From Desulfobacterales bacterium (lineage in GTDB: Bacteria; Desulfobacterota; Desulfobacteria; Desulfobacterales; UBA11574): DNA of 32,951 nt. The notes below the pieces were generated by a model, which worked only from the letters and a program-made list of their open reading frames with translations, was not told the DNA's origin and searched no databases. A program made the translations under genes and the position numbers. Shown here piece after piece: positions 14,691 to 22,887 of the stretch. The stretch covers positions 1 to 32,951 of the forward strand of contig JAQYVT010000026.1 in NCBI GenBank assembly GCA_030145345.1, read 5' to 3'. Numbering within the stretch: position 1 is the stretch's first letter; each line of letters starts with the position of its first letter.

Positions 14691-15257
14691 ATGAGGCTGA
14701 ATAATCTACTGGCGCAAGGAAAAACCGCCATTGTAAAAAAGTGGTTCGTCTCGGCGATCGATACGTATCCATCCGACACCGCAAAATTTTTAAAGCGCCA
14801 GAAAGATCCTTTCGCCAATCCGGTCGGCAGAACCATTTATCGCGGACTGGAGGCATTATTTGATCAACTCCTTGAGGATATGGATGATGAAGCCATTACT
14901 TCCTTCCTTGACCCGATCATCAGAATCAGAGCTATTCAGAATTTTTCCCCTTCACAAGCCACCAGTTTCATCTTTTTTTTAAAAGATGTTATCAGAGAAC
15001 ATACACAGAAAGAAGTTTCCGAAGCACGGCTTTTCAACGAACTGCTGTTGTTCGAGTCAAAAATCGATAGGCTCAGCCTGATTGCTTTTAACTTATACAT
15101 GCAATGCAGGGAGAAGATATACGAACTCAAAGCCAATGAGATGAAAAACAGGACATTCAGGGCTTTCGAGCGGGCGGGCTTGGTGAGTGAGATCCCGGCG
15201 GATACGCCGGATCTGGTTAACATTAATATATGTAAAGAGGCTTCTAACGATACATAG
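14691..15257 (+). CDS. RsbRD-type N-terminal domain protein preceding dsrM
   Basis: 188 residues. The sequence, beginning 'LLAQGKTAIVKKWFVSAIDTYP' and passing 'FANPVGRTIYRGLEALFDQLL', resembles the all-helical RsbRD N-terminal domain known from stressosome proteins. No STAS domain follows, so this is a stand-alone sensor-like domain. A gene of this kind is often found just before dsrMKJOP in sulfate reducers, and here it lies 103 bp upstream of dsrM in the same direction. A regulatory or assembly role for the Dsr membrane complex is inferred from the neighbourhood only. ATG 14691 has GGAG about 11 bases upstream. Its 3' end is weakly conserved-looking and polar. Confidence 0.75.
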   Translation: MRLNNLLAQGKTAIVKKWFVSAIDTYPSDTAKFLKRQKDPFANPVGRTIYRGLEALFDQLLEDMDDEAITSFLDPIIRIRAIQNFSPSQATSFIFFLKDVIREHTQKEVSEARLFNELLLFESKIDRLSLIAFNLYMQCREKIYELKANEMKNRTFRAFERAGLVSEIPADTPDLVNINICKEASNDT

Positions 15258-15360
15258 ATTTTTCGTAGAATCGTGATCTGGCTTTTTTATTAAAGCGGCG
15301 TGAACCATTTGAGATAGATTCTATTGTCGTCATGGGGCCATTGAGTGAGGTAATGATATA

Positions 15361-16398
15361 ATGAATATTAGTTACATGTATTCCCTCATAGCGGTCATCG
15401 TTCTATTTCTGCTTGCTTATGTAGGTGTTAATTTCCCGGGGGGTGAGGTATTTTTCGGCATTATCATACCGTATCTGGCGCTCATAATTTTCATTCTGGG
15501 ATTTATCAACCGCGTTATAGACTGGGCGCGTTCTCCGGTGCCTTTCCGAATTCCCACAACGTGCGGACAGCAGAAAACTCTGCCCTGGATTAAATCGGCC
15601 AACATTGACAATCCGACCACCACCGGCGGCGTTGTCGTGCGGATGATCCTCGAGGTTGTCTTTTTGCGGTCGTTGTTCAGAAATACAAAATGTGAGCTAA
15701 AAGAGGGCGACAAAATTTCCTATGAATGGGAAAAGTGGCTGTGGCTTTTTTCGTTGACATTTCACTGGGCGTTTTTCACCGTGCTGTTCAGACATCTGCG
15801 ACTTTTTACCGAACCGGTACCGGCTTGTGTGGAATTGTTGGCAAAACTCGACGGTTTTCTGCAGATCGGCATGCCGGGACTCATGTTGTCCGGCGTCGCC
15901 CTTTTGGCAGCCGTGACATTTCTATTTTTAAGAAGAATACTTATTCCCCAGGTGAAGTATATTTCACTGGGCTCGGACTATTTCCCCCTTTTTCTTATTT
16001 TCGGCATCGCCTTTACCGGCATCCTGATGCGGTATTTTACCAAGGTGGATATTGTGGGCGTCAAAGAATTCACCATGAGCCTGGTGACCCTTAACCCTCA
16101 TGTTATAAAAGGGATCGGCGGCGTTTTTTATGTCCATCTGTTTTTTGTCAGTGTTCTTTTGGCTTATTTCCCGTTTAGCAAACTTATGCACTTGGGGGGA
16201 ATCTTTATGAGCCCCACCAGAAACCTGGCTAACAACAGCCGCGCCAAAAGACATGTCAACCCATGGAATTACCCGGTTAAGATTCATACATACGATGCTT
16301 ATGAAGATGAATTCAGGGAAAAAATGGTAGAAGTAGGTCTCCCTGTGGAAAAAATGATAGCACCGGAAACGCCGGAGGAACCCGAGGAAAAGGAGTAA
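15361..16398 (+). CDS. dsrM: DsrM, cytochrome b subunit of DsrMKJOP
   Basis: 345 residues, about six membrane segments, NarI-like diheme cytochrome b. It exchanges electrons with menaquinone in the inner membrane and passes them to DsrK. Histidines that could ligate heme lie in membrane segments such as 'LTFHWAFFTVLFRHLRLF' and 'FYVHLFFVSVLLAYFPFSKLMH'. The cytoplasmic C-terminus 'SPTRNLANNSRAKRHVNPWN' is typical of the family. Start ATG 15361 has TGAGG upstream. The stop is followed 3 bp later by dsrK. First gene of the five-subunit set that supplies electrons for reduction of the DsrC trisulfide, the final stage of sulfate reduction. Confidence 0.95.
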   Translation: MNISYMYSLIAVIVLFLLAYVGVNFPGGEVFFGIIIPYLALIIFILGFINRVIDWARSPVPFRIPTTCGQQKTLPWIKSANIDNPTTTGGVVVRMILEVVFLRSLFRNTKCELKEGDKISYEWEKWLWLFSLTFHWAFFTVLFRHLRLFTEPVPACVELLAKLDGFLQIGMPGLMLSGVALLAAVTFLFLRRILIPQVKYISLGSDYFPLFLIFGIAFTGILMRYFTKVDIVGVKEFTMSLVTLNPHVIKGIGGVFYVHLFFVSVLLAYFPFSKLMHLGGIFMSPTRNLANNSRAKRHVNPWNYPVKIHTYDAYEDEFREKMVEVGLPVEKMIAPETPEEPEEKE

Positions 16399-16401
16399 AT
16401 A

Positions 16402-18054
16402 ATGTCAGAACTTCCAAAACCGGATGAACTGTTTTCAAAAATAGATCATAGACCTGCACCGAAGGGATGGATGGATACCCCTGTTGATATCAGGAGAGGA
16501 ATTGCTTGCTATGCCTCGAACCCAAAGAGCGTTGAATATGTCGGTCTTCCCTATCCAAGGCAGTGGAGTTGCTTCGACGAAGACTGGCAATTGCCGGAAA
16601 ACTGGAAAGAGATAATTTCCAAAGGATTCAGGGAGCGGCTCGACCGGTTTCGTTCCATAAAAGTATTTATGGACATCTGTGTCCGCTGCGGTGCCTGTGC
16701 AGACAAATGTCACTTTTTTATCGGGTCCGGCGACCCCAAGAACATGCCGGTTTTAAGGGCCGAATTGCTTCGCTCGGTATACAGAAACGATTTTACCACC
16801 GCCGGCAAGATTATCGGGTCCATCGGAAAGACCTTCAAAAAGATTATCGGTGCCAGAGAACTGGATCTTCAAGTCTTGAAAGAATGGTGGTACTACTTAT
16901 TTCAGTGTTCAGAATGCCGGCGCTGCTCGGTTTTTTGCCCTTACGGCATTGATACGGCAGAGATTACCATCATGGGCCGGGAGCTGTTAAATCTAATCGG
17001 CCTAAATATAGACTGGATTGCCACGCCTGCGGCCAACTGTTACAGAACAGGGAACCACCTTGGAATTCAGCCCCATGCGTATAAGGACATGATGGATTTC
17101 TTTGCCGACGACATCGAAGAGATCACCGGTGTAAAGGTGGAACCCAGTTTCAACAAAAAGGGCGCCGATATCCTGTTCATTACTCCCTCGGGTGATGTTT
17201 TTGCCGACCCCGGCACGTTTACCTGTATGGGGTACATGATGCTGTTTCACTATTTGAAAGAGAAATACGGGTTCGACATCACCTGGAGCACCTATGCTTC
17301 CGAGGGGGGTAATTTTGGTTTTTTTACCTCCCATGAAATGATGAAACGGCTCAATGCAAAAATGTACGCCGAAGCCAAAAGATTGGGCGTGAAGTGGATC
17401 CTGGGCGGAGAGTGCGGTCACATGTGGCGGGTCATTCACCAGTATATGGATACCATGAACGGTCCGGCCGACTTCCTGGAAGATCCGGTTTCCCCCATTA
17501 CCGGTACCAAATTCGAAAACGCCAAATCGACCAAAATGGTCCACATTACCGAGTTTACCGCCGATCTTATCAAGCACGATAAACTCGATCTTGATACCAG
17601 CCGCAATGACCATTTGAAGGTTACCTATCACGACTCCTGCAACACGGCCCGGGGCATGGGGCTGCTGGAAGAGCCCCGGTATGTTATTAAAAACGTATGC
17701 AATAACTTCTATGAGATGCCTGCCAATACGATACGGGAACAGACGTTCTGCTGCGGCAGCGGGTCCGGTCTCAATGCCGGCGAAAACATGGAATTGAGGA
17801 TGCAGGGCGGGCTTCCCAGGGCCAATGCGGTCAAATATGTTCATGAAAAACATGGGGTAAATATGCTGTCATGTATTTGCGCCATCGACCGGGCGGCGCT
17901 TCCGGCTTCAATGGAGTACTGGGTCCCTGAAGTGGATGTAACCGGCGTTCACGAACTGGTAGCAAATGCATTGATTCTGCCCGGTGAAGGAAAGAGAACC
18001 ACCGATCTGCGCAGTGAACCCCTGCCGGGAATGGAGGATGATGATGCCGAATAA
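16402..18054 (+). CDS. dsrK: DsrK, heterodisulfide-reductase-like iron-sulfur subunit
   Basis: 550 residues, cytoplasmic catalytic subunit. Two [4Fe-4S] ferredoxin motifs are seen: Cys93-x2-Cys96-x2-Cys99-x3-Cys103 ('CVRCGACADKC') and 'CSECRRCSVFCPYGID' near residues 170-185. Two CCG-type domains follow; the second contains 'YHDSCNTARG' and 'CCGSGSG', the non-cubane cluster site shared with HdrB/HdrD. DsrK reduces the DsrC trisulfide with electrons from DsrM. The gene overlaps the start of dsrJ by 11 bp, showing tight coupling. No truncation or missing cysteine was seen. Confidence 0.96.
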   Translation: MSELPKPDELFSKIDHRPAPKGWMDTPVDIRRGIACYASNPKSVEYVGLPYPRQWSCFDEDWQLPENWKEIISKGFRERLDRFRSIKVFMDICVRCGACADKCHFFIGSGDPKNMPVLRAELLRSVYRNDFTTAGKIIGSIGKTFKKIIGARELDLQVLKEWWYYLFQCSECRRCSVFCPYGIDTAEITIMGRELLNLIGLNIDWIATPAANCYRTGNHLGIQPHAYKDMMDFFADDIEEITGVKVEPSFNKKGADILFITPSGDVFADPGTFTCMGYMMLFHYLKEKYGFDITWSTYASEGGNFGFFTSHEMMKRLNAKMYAEAKRLGVKWILGGECGHMWRVIHQYMDTMNGPADFLEDPVSPITGTKFENAKSTKMVHITEFTADLIKHDKLDLDTSRNDHLKVTYHDSCNTARGMGLLEEPRYVIKNVCNNFYEMPANTIREQTFCCGSGSGLNAGENMELRMQGGLPRANAVKYVHEKHGVNMLSCICAIDRAALPASMEYWVPEVDVTGVHELVANALILPGEGKRTTDLRSEPLPGMEDDDAE

Positions 18055-18448
18055 AAAGCAGATGTATGACAAAGGAAAAGTTGTAATCGGCCTTTGTATT
18101 CTCGTGGCCTTGATGACCTTTCCTTTCTGGTACAACCTTGGAAAGGCAGCTCCGGCGCCCGAACCCAAACTGAGTGAGAAGGCGAAAGCCGCCAAAGAGT
18201 GTGTGATGCCCAAAGCATACATGACCTCGGGACACATGCAGCTTCTGAATGAGTGGCGGGATACGGTTGTACGGGACGCCAAAAGGATCTACACGAATCC
18301 CAGCGGGAAGAAATTTAATATGAGTCTTTCCAATACCTGTTTGGACTGTCACGTAGAAAAGGCTGAATTTTGTGACAAGTGCCACAATTATGCTTCGGTA
18401 ACCCCTTACTGCTGGGATTGCCACATCGATCCGAAGGAGGCAAAGTGA
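18044..18448 (+). CDS. dsrJ: DsrJ, periplasmic triheme cytochrome c
   Basis: 134 residues from ATG 18044, chosen because GGAGG lies 6 bases before it; the ATGs at 18038 and 18041 are possible but too close to that site. An uncleaved membrane anchor spans residues 11-30. Three heme c motifs follow: CLDCH (99-103), CDKCH (110-114) and CWDCH (123-127). Cys53 in 'KECVMP' stands where DsrJ proteins have the cysteine that serves as unusual axial ligand to one heme. It connects the Dsr complex to the periplasm, with a partner not known for certain in the family. It starts inside dsrK and its stop overlaps the start of dsrO. Confidence 0.95.
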   Translation: MPNKKQMYDKGKVVIGLCILVALMTFPFWYNLGKAAPAPEPKLSEKAKAAKECVMPKAYMTSGHMQLLNEWRDTVVRDAKRIYTNPSGKKFNMSLSNTCLDCHVEKAEFCDKCHNYASVTPYCWDCHIDPKEAK

Positions 18449-19227
18449 TGAAAAGCAGTAGAAGACGCTTTTTAAAAATAGCTGGAATTTCAGCGCTGGG
18501 TTTAGGGGCCAAACCGGTCCTCGATGTAATGGCTTCCTCTAGTGAAACGGCAGCACCGAAAACCGCAAAAGGTGAAAATGTCCTTACCGCCAAACGATGG
18601 GCACTGGTCATCGACACCCGGAAATTGCAATCAGAAGAAGATCTCGATCCGATGATCGAGATCTGTGACAAGATTCATAATGTTCCCAAGTTTGAAAATA
18701 AGAATCATGAGATCAAGTGGCTCTGGGCGGAAGAGTTCAAACATGAATTTCCCATGCAGGAACCGGACTTTTTAAATGACAGACTCAAACACATGTCTTT
18801 TTTGACGTTATGCAATCATTGTGAAAAGGCGCCTTGTGTCCGGGTGTGTCCCACCAAGGCAACCTTTAAACGTGAAGACGGCATTGTGCTGATGGATTTT
18901 CACCGATGCATCGGCTGCAGATTTTGCATGGCAGCCTGCCCTTACGGGTCGAGAAGTTTCAACTTTAGAGATCCACGCCCCTTTATCAAGGAGACCAACC
19001 CTGATTTCCCCACAAGAACAAAAGGGGTTGTTGAAAAATGCAATTTCTGTGCGGAAAGGCTGGCGGTTGGGAAACTGCCGGCCTGTGTGGAGGCGTCTAA
19101 CGGTGCACTGACTTTCGGGGACCTGGATGATCCTGAATCAGAAGTTAGAGCGGTTTTAAGAAGCAACTACACAATTCGTCGTAAACCGGCCCTGGGTACG
19201 GGCCCATCAGTTTTCTATATCGTATGA
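18448..19227 (+). CDS. dsrO: DsrO, Tat-exported periplasmic ferredoxin-like subunit
   Basis: 259 residues from ATG 18448, which overlaps the dsrJ stop (TGATG). The twin-arginine signal 'SRRRFLK' is followed by a hydrophobic stretch, so the protein is exported folded with its clusters. Ferredoxin-type cysteine groups are 'CNHCEKAPCVRVCP', 'CIGCRFCMAACP' and 'CNFCAERLAVGKLPAC', as in NrfC/HybA-type electron-transfer subunits. It relays electrons between DsrJ and the membrane subunit DsrP. A frame with an earlier start at 18379 lies wholly inside dsrJ and lacks the Tat logic, so it is not used. The dsrP gene follows 7 bp later. Confidence 0.95.
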   Translation: MKSSRRRFLKIAGISALGLGAKPVLDVMASSSETAAPKTAKGENVLTAKRWALVIDTRKLQSEEDLDPMIEICDKIHNVPKFENKNHEIKWLWAEEFKHEFPMQEPDFLNDRLKHMSFLTLCNHCEKAPCVRVCPTKATFKREDGIVLMDFHRCIGCRFCMAACPYGSRSFNFRDPRPFIKETNPDFPTRTKGVVEKCNFCAERLAVGKLPACVEASNGALTFGDLDDPESEVRAVLRSNYTIRRKPALGTGPSVFYIV

Positions 19228-19234
19228 GGTGGTT

Positions 19235-20398
19235 ATGCTTGAAAAGGCGTTGACAGGAACAAAGAAATACTATGGATGGATAGCGGCGTTGCTGGCCGTT
19301 ATCGGTGTTGGTTTTGCCTGCTACCTGTGGCAGTTTCAATTCGGTCTGGGAATTACCGGCATGAGCCGGGACGTATCCTGGGGATTCTACATTGCCCAGT
19401 TCACATTTCTGGTCGGTGTGGCTGCATCGGCGGTCATGGTCGTTCTCCCTTATTACCTGCATAACTATAAAGCGTTTGGCAGGATTACCATTCTGGGAGA
19501 ATTTCTGGCGGTGGCTTCTGTTACCATGTGTATTCTGTTTATCTTTGTGGACCTCGGCCAGCCGATACGGGTTGTTAATGTCCTTTTGCACCCCACTCCC
19601 AACTCGATCCTTTTTTGGGATATGATTGTGCTGAACGGGTATCTTTTACTGAACATCGTTATCGGCTGGAAAGTACTTGAAGCTGAGCGAAACAATGTTG
19701 CCCCGGCAGGTTGGTTAAAACCGTTGATATATCTTTCGATTCCATGGGCAGTCAGTATTCATACGGTAACAGCCTATCTTTACTGTGGCCTTCCCGGACG
19801 GGGCTTCTGGTTGACCGCCATATTGGCGCCTCGCTTTCTTTCTTCGGCGTTTGCTGCGGGTCCGGCACTTTTAATCCTGCTGTGCATGATTGTTAGAAAG
19901 CTTACTAAATTTGATCCCGGCAAGGAACAGATCCAGTCACTGGCCAAGGTCGTGGCATATGCAATCAGCGTCAATGTATTCTTCTTTCTCTGTGAGGTAT
20001 TTGTTGTATTTTACAGCAACATACCCGAACATGTGGACCATCTAAAGTACCTGTTTGTGGGATTGCATGGACATGGTGTCTTGGTGCCCTGGATGTGGGC
20101 ATCCATGATATTTATGGTGGTATCGATTATTCTGCTGGTGAATCCAGTCACCCGCAAAAACGAGACCGTTCTGGTTGTCGCCTGTATCGCCGTATTTATC
20201 GGCACGTGGATTGACAAGGGGCTTGGATTGATTTCAGGCGGATTTGTACCGAATCCCCTTCATCATGTGAACGAATATGTGCCGACATTACCTGAAGTTC
20301 TTATTGGCCTTGGGATATGGGCCATAGGCTTTCTGGTCCTGACCGCTTTGTTTAAGATCGCGGTAACGATAAAAGAAGAGGTTGCCGGATTGGCATAA
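19235..20398 (+). CDS. dsrP: DsrP, NrfD-family membrane subunit
   Basis: 387 residues, about ten membrane helices, NrfD/PsrC family. It handles menaquinone on the periplasmic side and forms the second membrane module of DsrMKJOP with DsrO. ATG 19235 is preferred over the GTG at 19229 because 'GAGGTGG' lies just upstream of it. Typical features are 'WGFYIAQFTFLVGVAASAVMV' near residue 50 and 'LHGHGVLVPWMWAS' late in the protein. It is the last gene of the operon; a strong terminator begins about 20 bp after its stop. DsrC and DsrAB are not in the window. Confidence 0.95.
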   Translation: MLEKALTGTKKYYGWIAALLAVIGVGFACYLWQFQFGLGITGMSRDVSWGFYIAQFTFLVGVAASAVMVVLPYYLHNYKAFGRITILGEFLAVASVTMCILFIFVDLGQPIRVVNVLLHPTPNSILFWDMIVLNGYLLLNIVIGWKVLEAERNNVAPAGWLKPLIYLSIPWAVSIHTVTAYLYCGLPGRGFWLTAILAPRFLSSAFAAGPALLILLCMIVRKLTKFDPGKEQIQSLAKVVAYAISVNVFFFLCEVFVVFYSNIPEHVDHLKYLFVGLHGHGVLVPWMWASMIFMVVSIILLVNPVTRKNETVLVVACIAVFIGTWIDKGLGLISGGFVPNPLHHVNEYVPTLPEVLIGLGIWAIGFLVLTALFKIAVTIKEEVAGLA

Positions 20399-20418
20399 AC
20401 CAATTCTGACAATTTGGG

Positions 20419-20455
20419 AAAAAGGGGTCATTTGTGAAGATGAACCCCTTTTTTT
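20419..20455 (+). terminator. Rho-independent terminator of the dsr operon
   Basis: AAAGGGGTCAT faces ATGAACCCCTTT (one bulged A) around a short loop, and the 3' arm runs into seven T. It closes the dsrMKJOP transcript. Confidence 0.85.
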
Positions 20456-20503
20456 ATGCAGAATTTACCCCAACGATATGATTTGCCTTATGGGGGATCG
20501 TCC

Positions 20504-20995
20504 ATGAAACACTATCCGGTCACTGCCGCCGTGCGTGCATTGCGGGCCGGCAAGATCGATTTCATACCGCATCTTTATCCCTATGAGGAACATGGTGGGA
20601 CGCATCAAGCTGCGTCAGCGCTCAATGTAACGGAATATGAAGTGATAAAAACACTGGTAATGGAAATCGATTCCCGCCGGCCATTGCTGGTTCTCATGCA
20701 CGGTGATCGTGAGGTTTCAACCAAACGCCTGGCTCGTGAACTCGGAGTAAAACGTGTCAGTCCCTGCGATTCAATATCGGCTGAAAAATGTACCGGCTAT
20801 AAAGTGGGAGGAATCAGCCCCTTTGGAACGAAAAAATCGCTTCCGGTATATGTGGAATCATCGATTATGATGCTTGGCAGAATATTCGTCAACGGTGGCA
20901 AACAAGGGTTTATGGTTGAAATCGATCCCTGTGACCTTGAAAAAGTCCTAGCGGTAAAAAAAGTGAATGTAGCTGTTTGGACAACATCCTTTTAA
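20504..20995 (+). CDS. ybaK: YbaK/EbsC-family aminoacyl-tRNA deacylase (Cys-tRNA(Pro) type)
   Basis: 163 residues from ATG 20504, with a GGGGG-A site 8-9 bases upstream; a longer frame from 20456 would start inside the dsr terminator and is rejected. Family signs are 'VIKTLV' with the conserved lysine, 'KRVSPCDSISAEKCTGYKVGGISPFG' split across the substrate pocket, and 'ESSIMMLGRIFVNGG' near the end. The enzyme hydrolyses mischarged tRNA, classically Cys-tRNA(Pro), as free-standing editing. Length is normal. It stands alone between two terminator-bounded units. Confidence 0.9.
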   Translation: MKHYPVTAAVRALRAGKIDFIPHLYPYEEHGGTHQAASALNVTEYEVIKTLVMEIDSRRPLLVLMHGDREVSTKRLARELGVKRVSPCDSISAEKCTGYKVGGISPFGTKKSLPVYVESSIMMLGRIFVNGGKQGFMVEIDPCDLEKVLAVKKVNVAVWTTSF

Positions 20996-21158
20996 ATAGT
21001 GACTTAAATTCCGAACATTTAAACTCAGGCCAGTGGCATGGCAGGCAAGCTAACACCGAAGATGGATAAAGCCATAATGTCCAGTCTGGCCATAAAAAAG
21101 CTTTTTCCACTTTCAATTTGACTGGCCAAAAAGGCTGTCGGATCGTTGGAGAAAAAAC

Positions 21159-21187
21159 TTGACTTCTCGGAAAGCTTCGAGTATTAG
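21159..21187 (+). promoter_or_regulatory. Sigma70-like promoter of non-coding unit A
   Basis: TTGACT (21159-21164), 17-base spacer, TATTAG (21182-21187); predicted start near 21194. Confidence 0.5.
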
Positions 21188-21193
21188 ATAAAA

Positions 21194-21336
21194 GCTCAAA
21201 TTGTGGCAGAAGCCGCGCTTGTTTGTATTTTAAGACAAAACCCAAGACATAAATTCATCGGAAGCATTAAAAGCTAACCAACAGGCCACGAAGGCTGATC
21301 GCATCAAGAAGATGCGTCGTCTCGTGGCTTTTTTTG
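21194..21336 (+). ncRNA. Putative small RNA, unit A
   Basis: About 142 nt from the predicted start to a terminator at 21285-21335 (GCCACGA/TCGTGGC, inner GCATC/GATGC, T7). A 5' stem GTGGC-AGA-GCCGC lies at ~21202-21216. The core 'TTGTATTTTAAGACAA--CCCAAGACATAA' is shared with unit B. No reading frame with a ribosome site was seen. Function unknown. Confidence 0.5.
21285..21335 (+). terminator. Rho-independent terminator, unit A
   Basis: GCCACGA (21285-21291) pairs with TCGTGGC (21322-21328), with a second inner stem GCATC/GATGC, and seven T follow. Confidence 0.8.
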
Positions 21337-21387
21337 TTTCAGAATGGAAAAGTGTCAGTAAGACAATTTTTGTTTATGATAATGTTG

Positions 21388-21545
21388 AAATTGCAGTAGA
21401 AGCTGCTCATGGTTGTATTTTAAGACAATGCCCAAGACATAAGATTCTTCGCCGGATAGTGGCGGAGATGACAATAGAGTTGAAGTTAGAAAGGCCACGA
21501 AGGTCCATGCTTATAGAAAGGGAAGCGGCCATGTGGCCTTTTTTG
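21388..21545 (+). ncRNA. Putative small RNA, unit B (homologue of unit A)
   Basis: It repeats the core of unit A. The 5' stem has different bases but still pairs (GCAG/CTGC). The terminator at 21491-21545 is AAGGCCAC/GTGGCCTT followed by T. Its promoter is unclear: the segment after terminator A is a degenerate version of the promoter that follows terminator B. The exact 5' end is therefore a guess. Confidence 0.45.
21491..21545 (+). terminator. Rho-independent terminator, unit B
   Basis: AAGGCCAC (21491-21498) pairs with GTGGCCTT (21533-21540), and the 3' arm continues into a T-run. Confidence 0.8.
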
Positions 21546-21547
21546 TT

Positions 21548-21576
21548 TTGAAATGGAAAAGCGCCATAAGGATAAT
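21548..21576 (+). promoter_or_regulatory. Sigma70-like promoter of the porin/nickel operon
   Basis: TTGAAA (21548-21553), 17-base spacer, GATAAT (21571-21576). It lies directly after terminator B, giving a leader of about 47 bases to the porin start. Confidence 0.55.
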
Positions 21577-21629
21577 TTGCTTCAGCCAAAGTCCGCATGC
21601 TCAATCTTAAAAATAGGAGGTTGTGTCAA

Positions 21630-22766
21630 ATGAAGAAAATGATCCTGTTGTTGTCATGTTTGATTCTGGTTTGCGCACAAGCCAGCTCCATTATGGCGCA
21701 AGACTCAATGCCGTCTGAACAGGCAGAGCAAACCACCAAAGTCGGCGGCGTCAAAAGCCTTGAAGATCGAATCAAGCAACTTGAAGACGCTATCAAAAGA
21801 CAACCGGAAAGCGACAAGTGGTACGATCGTATTCAGATCAGCGGGCTCATCGAGGTCGAAGCCAGCCATGGGAAAACCGATTTAAAAGATCCGGCCGAAG
21901 AGGATGAAAAAACCAGCGATTTGGATCTGTCCACCGTTGAACTGGTGGTGGATGCTAAAATTGCAGAACACGTCGACGGACATGTCATGTTCAAATATGA
22001 AGAAGACGATCTTTTTGTGGATGAAGGCTTTATCGCGCTGGTAGGTACGGAAACCTTTCCCGCTTATTTGATCGCCGGGCGGCAGTATATCCCTTTTGGT
22101 AACTTCGACACTCATTTCGTCACCGACCCGAACACCCTGATTTTGGGAGAGACCAACGAGGGGTCAGCCGTGGCTGGTTACCGATTCGGAGGTGAAATGG
22201 TCGATGTTTCGGTGGGTGCCTTTAACGGTAGCGCTAAGGAAAGGGGCAAAGATGACATCATCGACAGTTTTGTCGGGAGCATCGTTGTGACTCCCTTTGA
22301 AAAGCTGATTTTCGGTGCATCGTATACCTCGAATCTGGGCGGTTCGGATACATTTAATACGGTCGTGGTGGATCCGGACAATCTTGATTCGCTGGTCGGC
22401 GGCTGGAGTGCCTTTGTCAGTTTCAAATTTTTAGAGCGCTTTAAGCTGATTGGTGAATATGTCGGCGCACTCGATAATTTCAAAGACGGAGAAATATATG
22501 ATGCCGCCGATCCGAAAGAGCGTAAGCCCTCGGCCTGGAATGCGGAATTAGGTGTGACCATAATTGATAATCTGGAACTGGCGGTTCGCTATGATGGATC
22601 TGATGACGGTGGACCAGACTTTTTACCGGAATCCCAGTATGGCGTAGTGTTGAATTGGGGCTTATTTAAAAACACCAACCTGGCATTTGAATACTTGCAC
22701 GGAGAATTCGAAGATGATGCCCAAGAGACAGATTCTTTTATCGCTCAGCTTGCGATAGAGTTTTAG
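21630..22766 (+). CDS. LbtU-type outer-membrane porin, probably metal-related
   Basis: 378 residues from ATG 21630, with AGGAGG 9 bases upstream; an earlier ATG at 21597 lacks a ribosome site. A signal peptide (to about 'SIMA') is followed by a short coiled coil ('SLEDRIKQLEDAIKRQ'), then a beta-barrel of alternating hydrophobic strands ending in Phe, as outer-membrane proteins do. The arrangement and the 'WYDRIQISGLIEVEAS' and 'YIPFGNFDTHFVTDP' segments resemble LbtU siderophore porins. Its place at the head of a nickel transporter operon suggests it passes a nickel complex through the outer membrane; that substrate is inferred from context, not seen. The acidic loops ('DPAEEDEKTSDLDL') could attract cations. 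Confidence 0.75.
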   Translation: MKKMILLLSCLILVCAQASSIMAQDSMPSEQAEQTTKVGGVKSLEDRIKQLEDAIKRQPESDKWYDRIQISGLIEVEASHGKTDLKDPAEEDEKTSDLDLSTVELVVDAKIAEHVDGHVMFKYEEDDLFVDEGFIALVGTETFPAYLIAGRQYIPFGNFDTHFVTDPNTLILGETNEGSAVAGYRFGGEMVDVSVGAFNGSAKERGKDDIIDSFVGSIVVTPFEKLIFGASYTSNLGGSDTFNTVVVDPDNLDSLVGGWSAFVSFKFLERFKLIGEYVGALDNFKDGEIYDAADPKERKPSAWNAELGVTIIDNLELAVRYDGSDDGGPDFLPESQYGVVLNWGLFKNTNLAFEYLHGEFEDDAQETDSFIAQLAIEF

Positions 22767-22809
22767 CTGTATTGGGTGTGAATATCTTTTTAGAAAGACG
22801 TTATCTAAA

Positions 22810-22862
22810 TTGGTTTCTGACCAAATTTATTCATTGACAGGTTTTTAATCTATGATTAATTG
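22810..22862 (+). promoter_or_regulatory. Weak secondary promoter/operator candidate before nikK
   Basis: A dyad TTGGT-N5-ACCAA (22810-22824) stands just before TTGACA (22834-22839). The -10 at 17-base spacing (TAATTG) is poor, so any promoter here would need an activator. Confidence 0.3.
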
Positions 22863-22887
22863 AACCCAAAAAAAGGAGGCAGGTATT

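Larger units (their letters stand above)
20996..21629. other. Gene-free region with tandem non-coding units
   Basis: 634 bp. The first ~160 bp hold a long-range GGCCAG/CTGGCC pair (21028-21033 and 21087-21092) and a symmetrical AAAAAAGCTTTTT. After that come two homologous units, each ending in a strong terminator, and then the promoter of the porin/nickel operon. Confidence 0.6.

Noticed and set aside
17002-17853. Long minus-strand frame opposite dsrK
   Set aside because: It is a shadow of the DsrK reading frame, whose cysteine motifs are unmistakable.
20996-21600. Cobalamin or NiCo riboswitch before the nickel operon
   Set aside because: The stretch GGCCAGTGGCATGGCAGG hinted at a B12 box, but the other conserved parts are absent, no four-way NiCo junction could be drawn, and a promoter lies after the hairpins.
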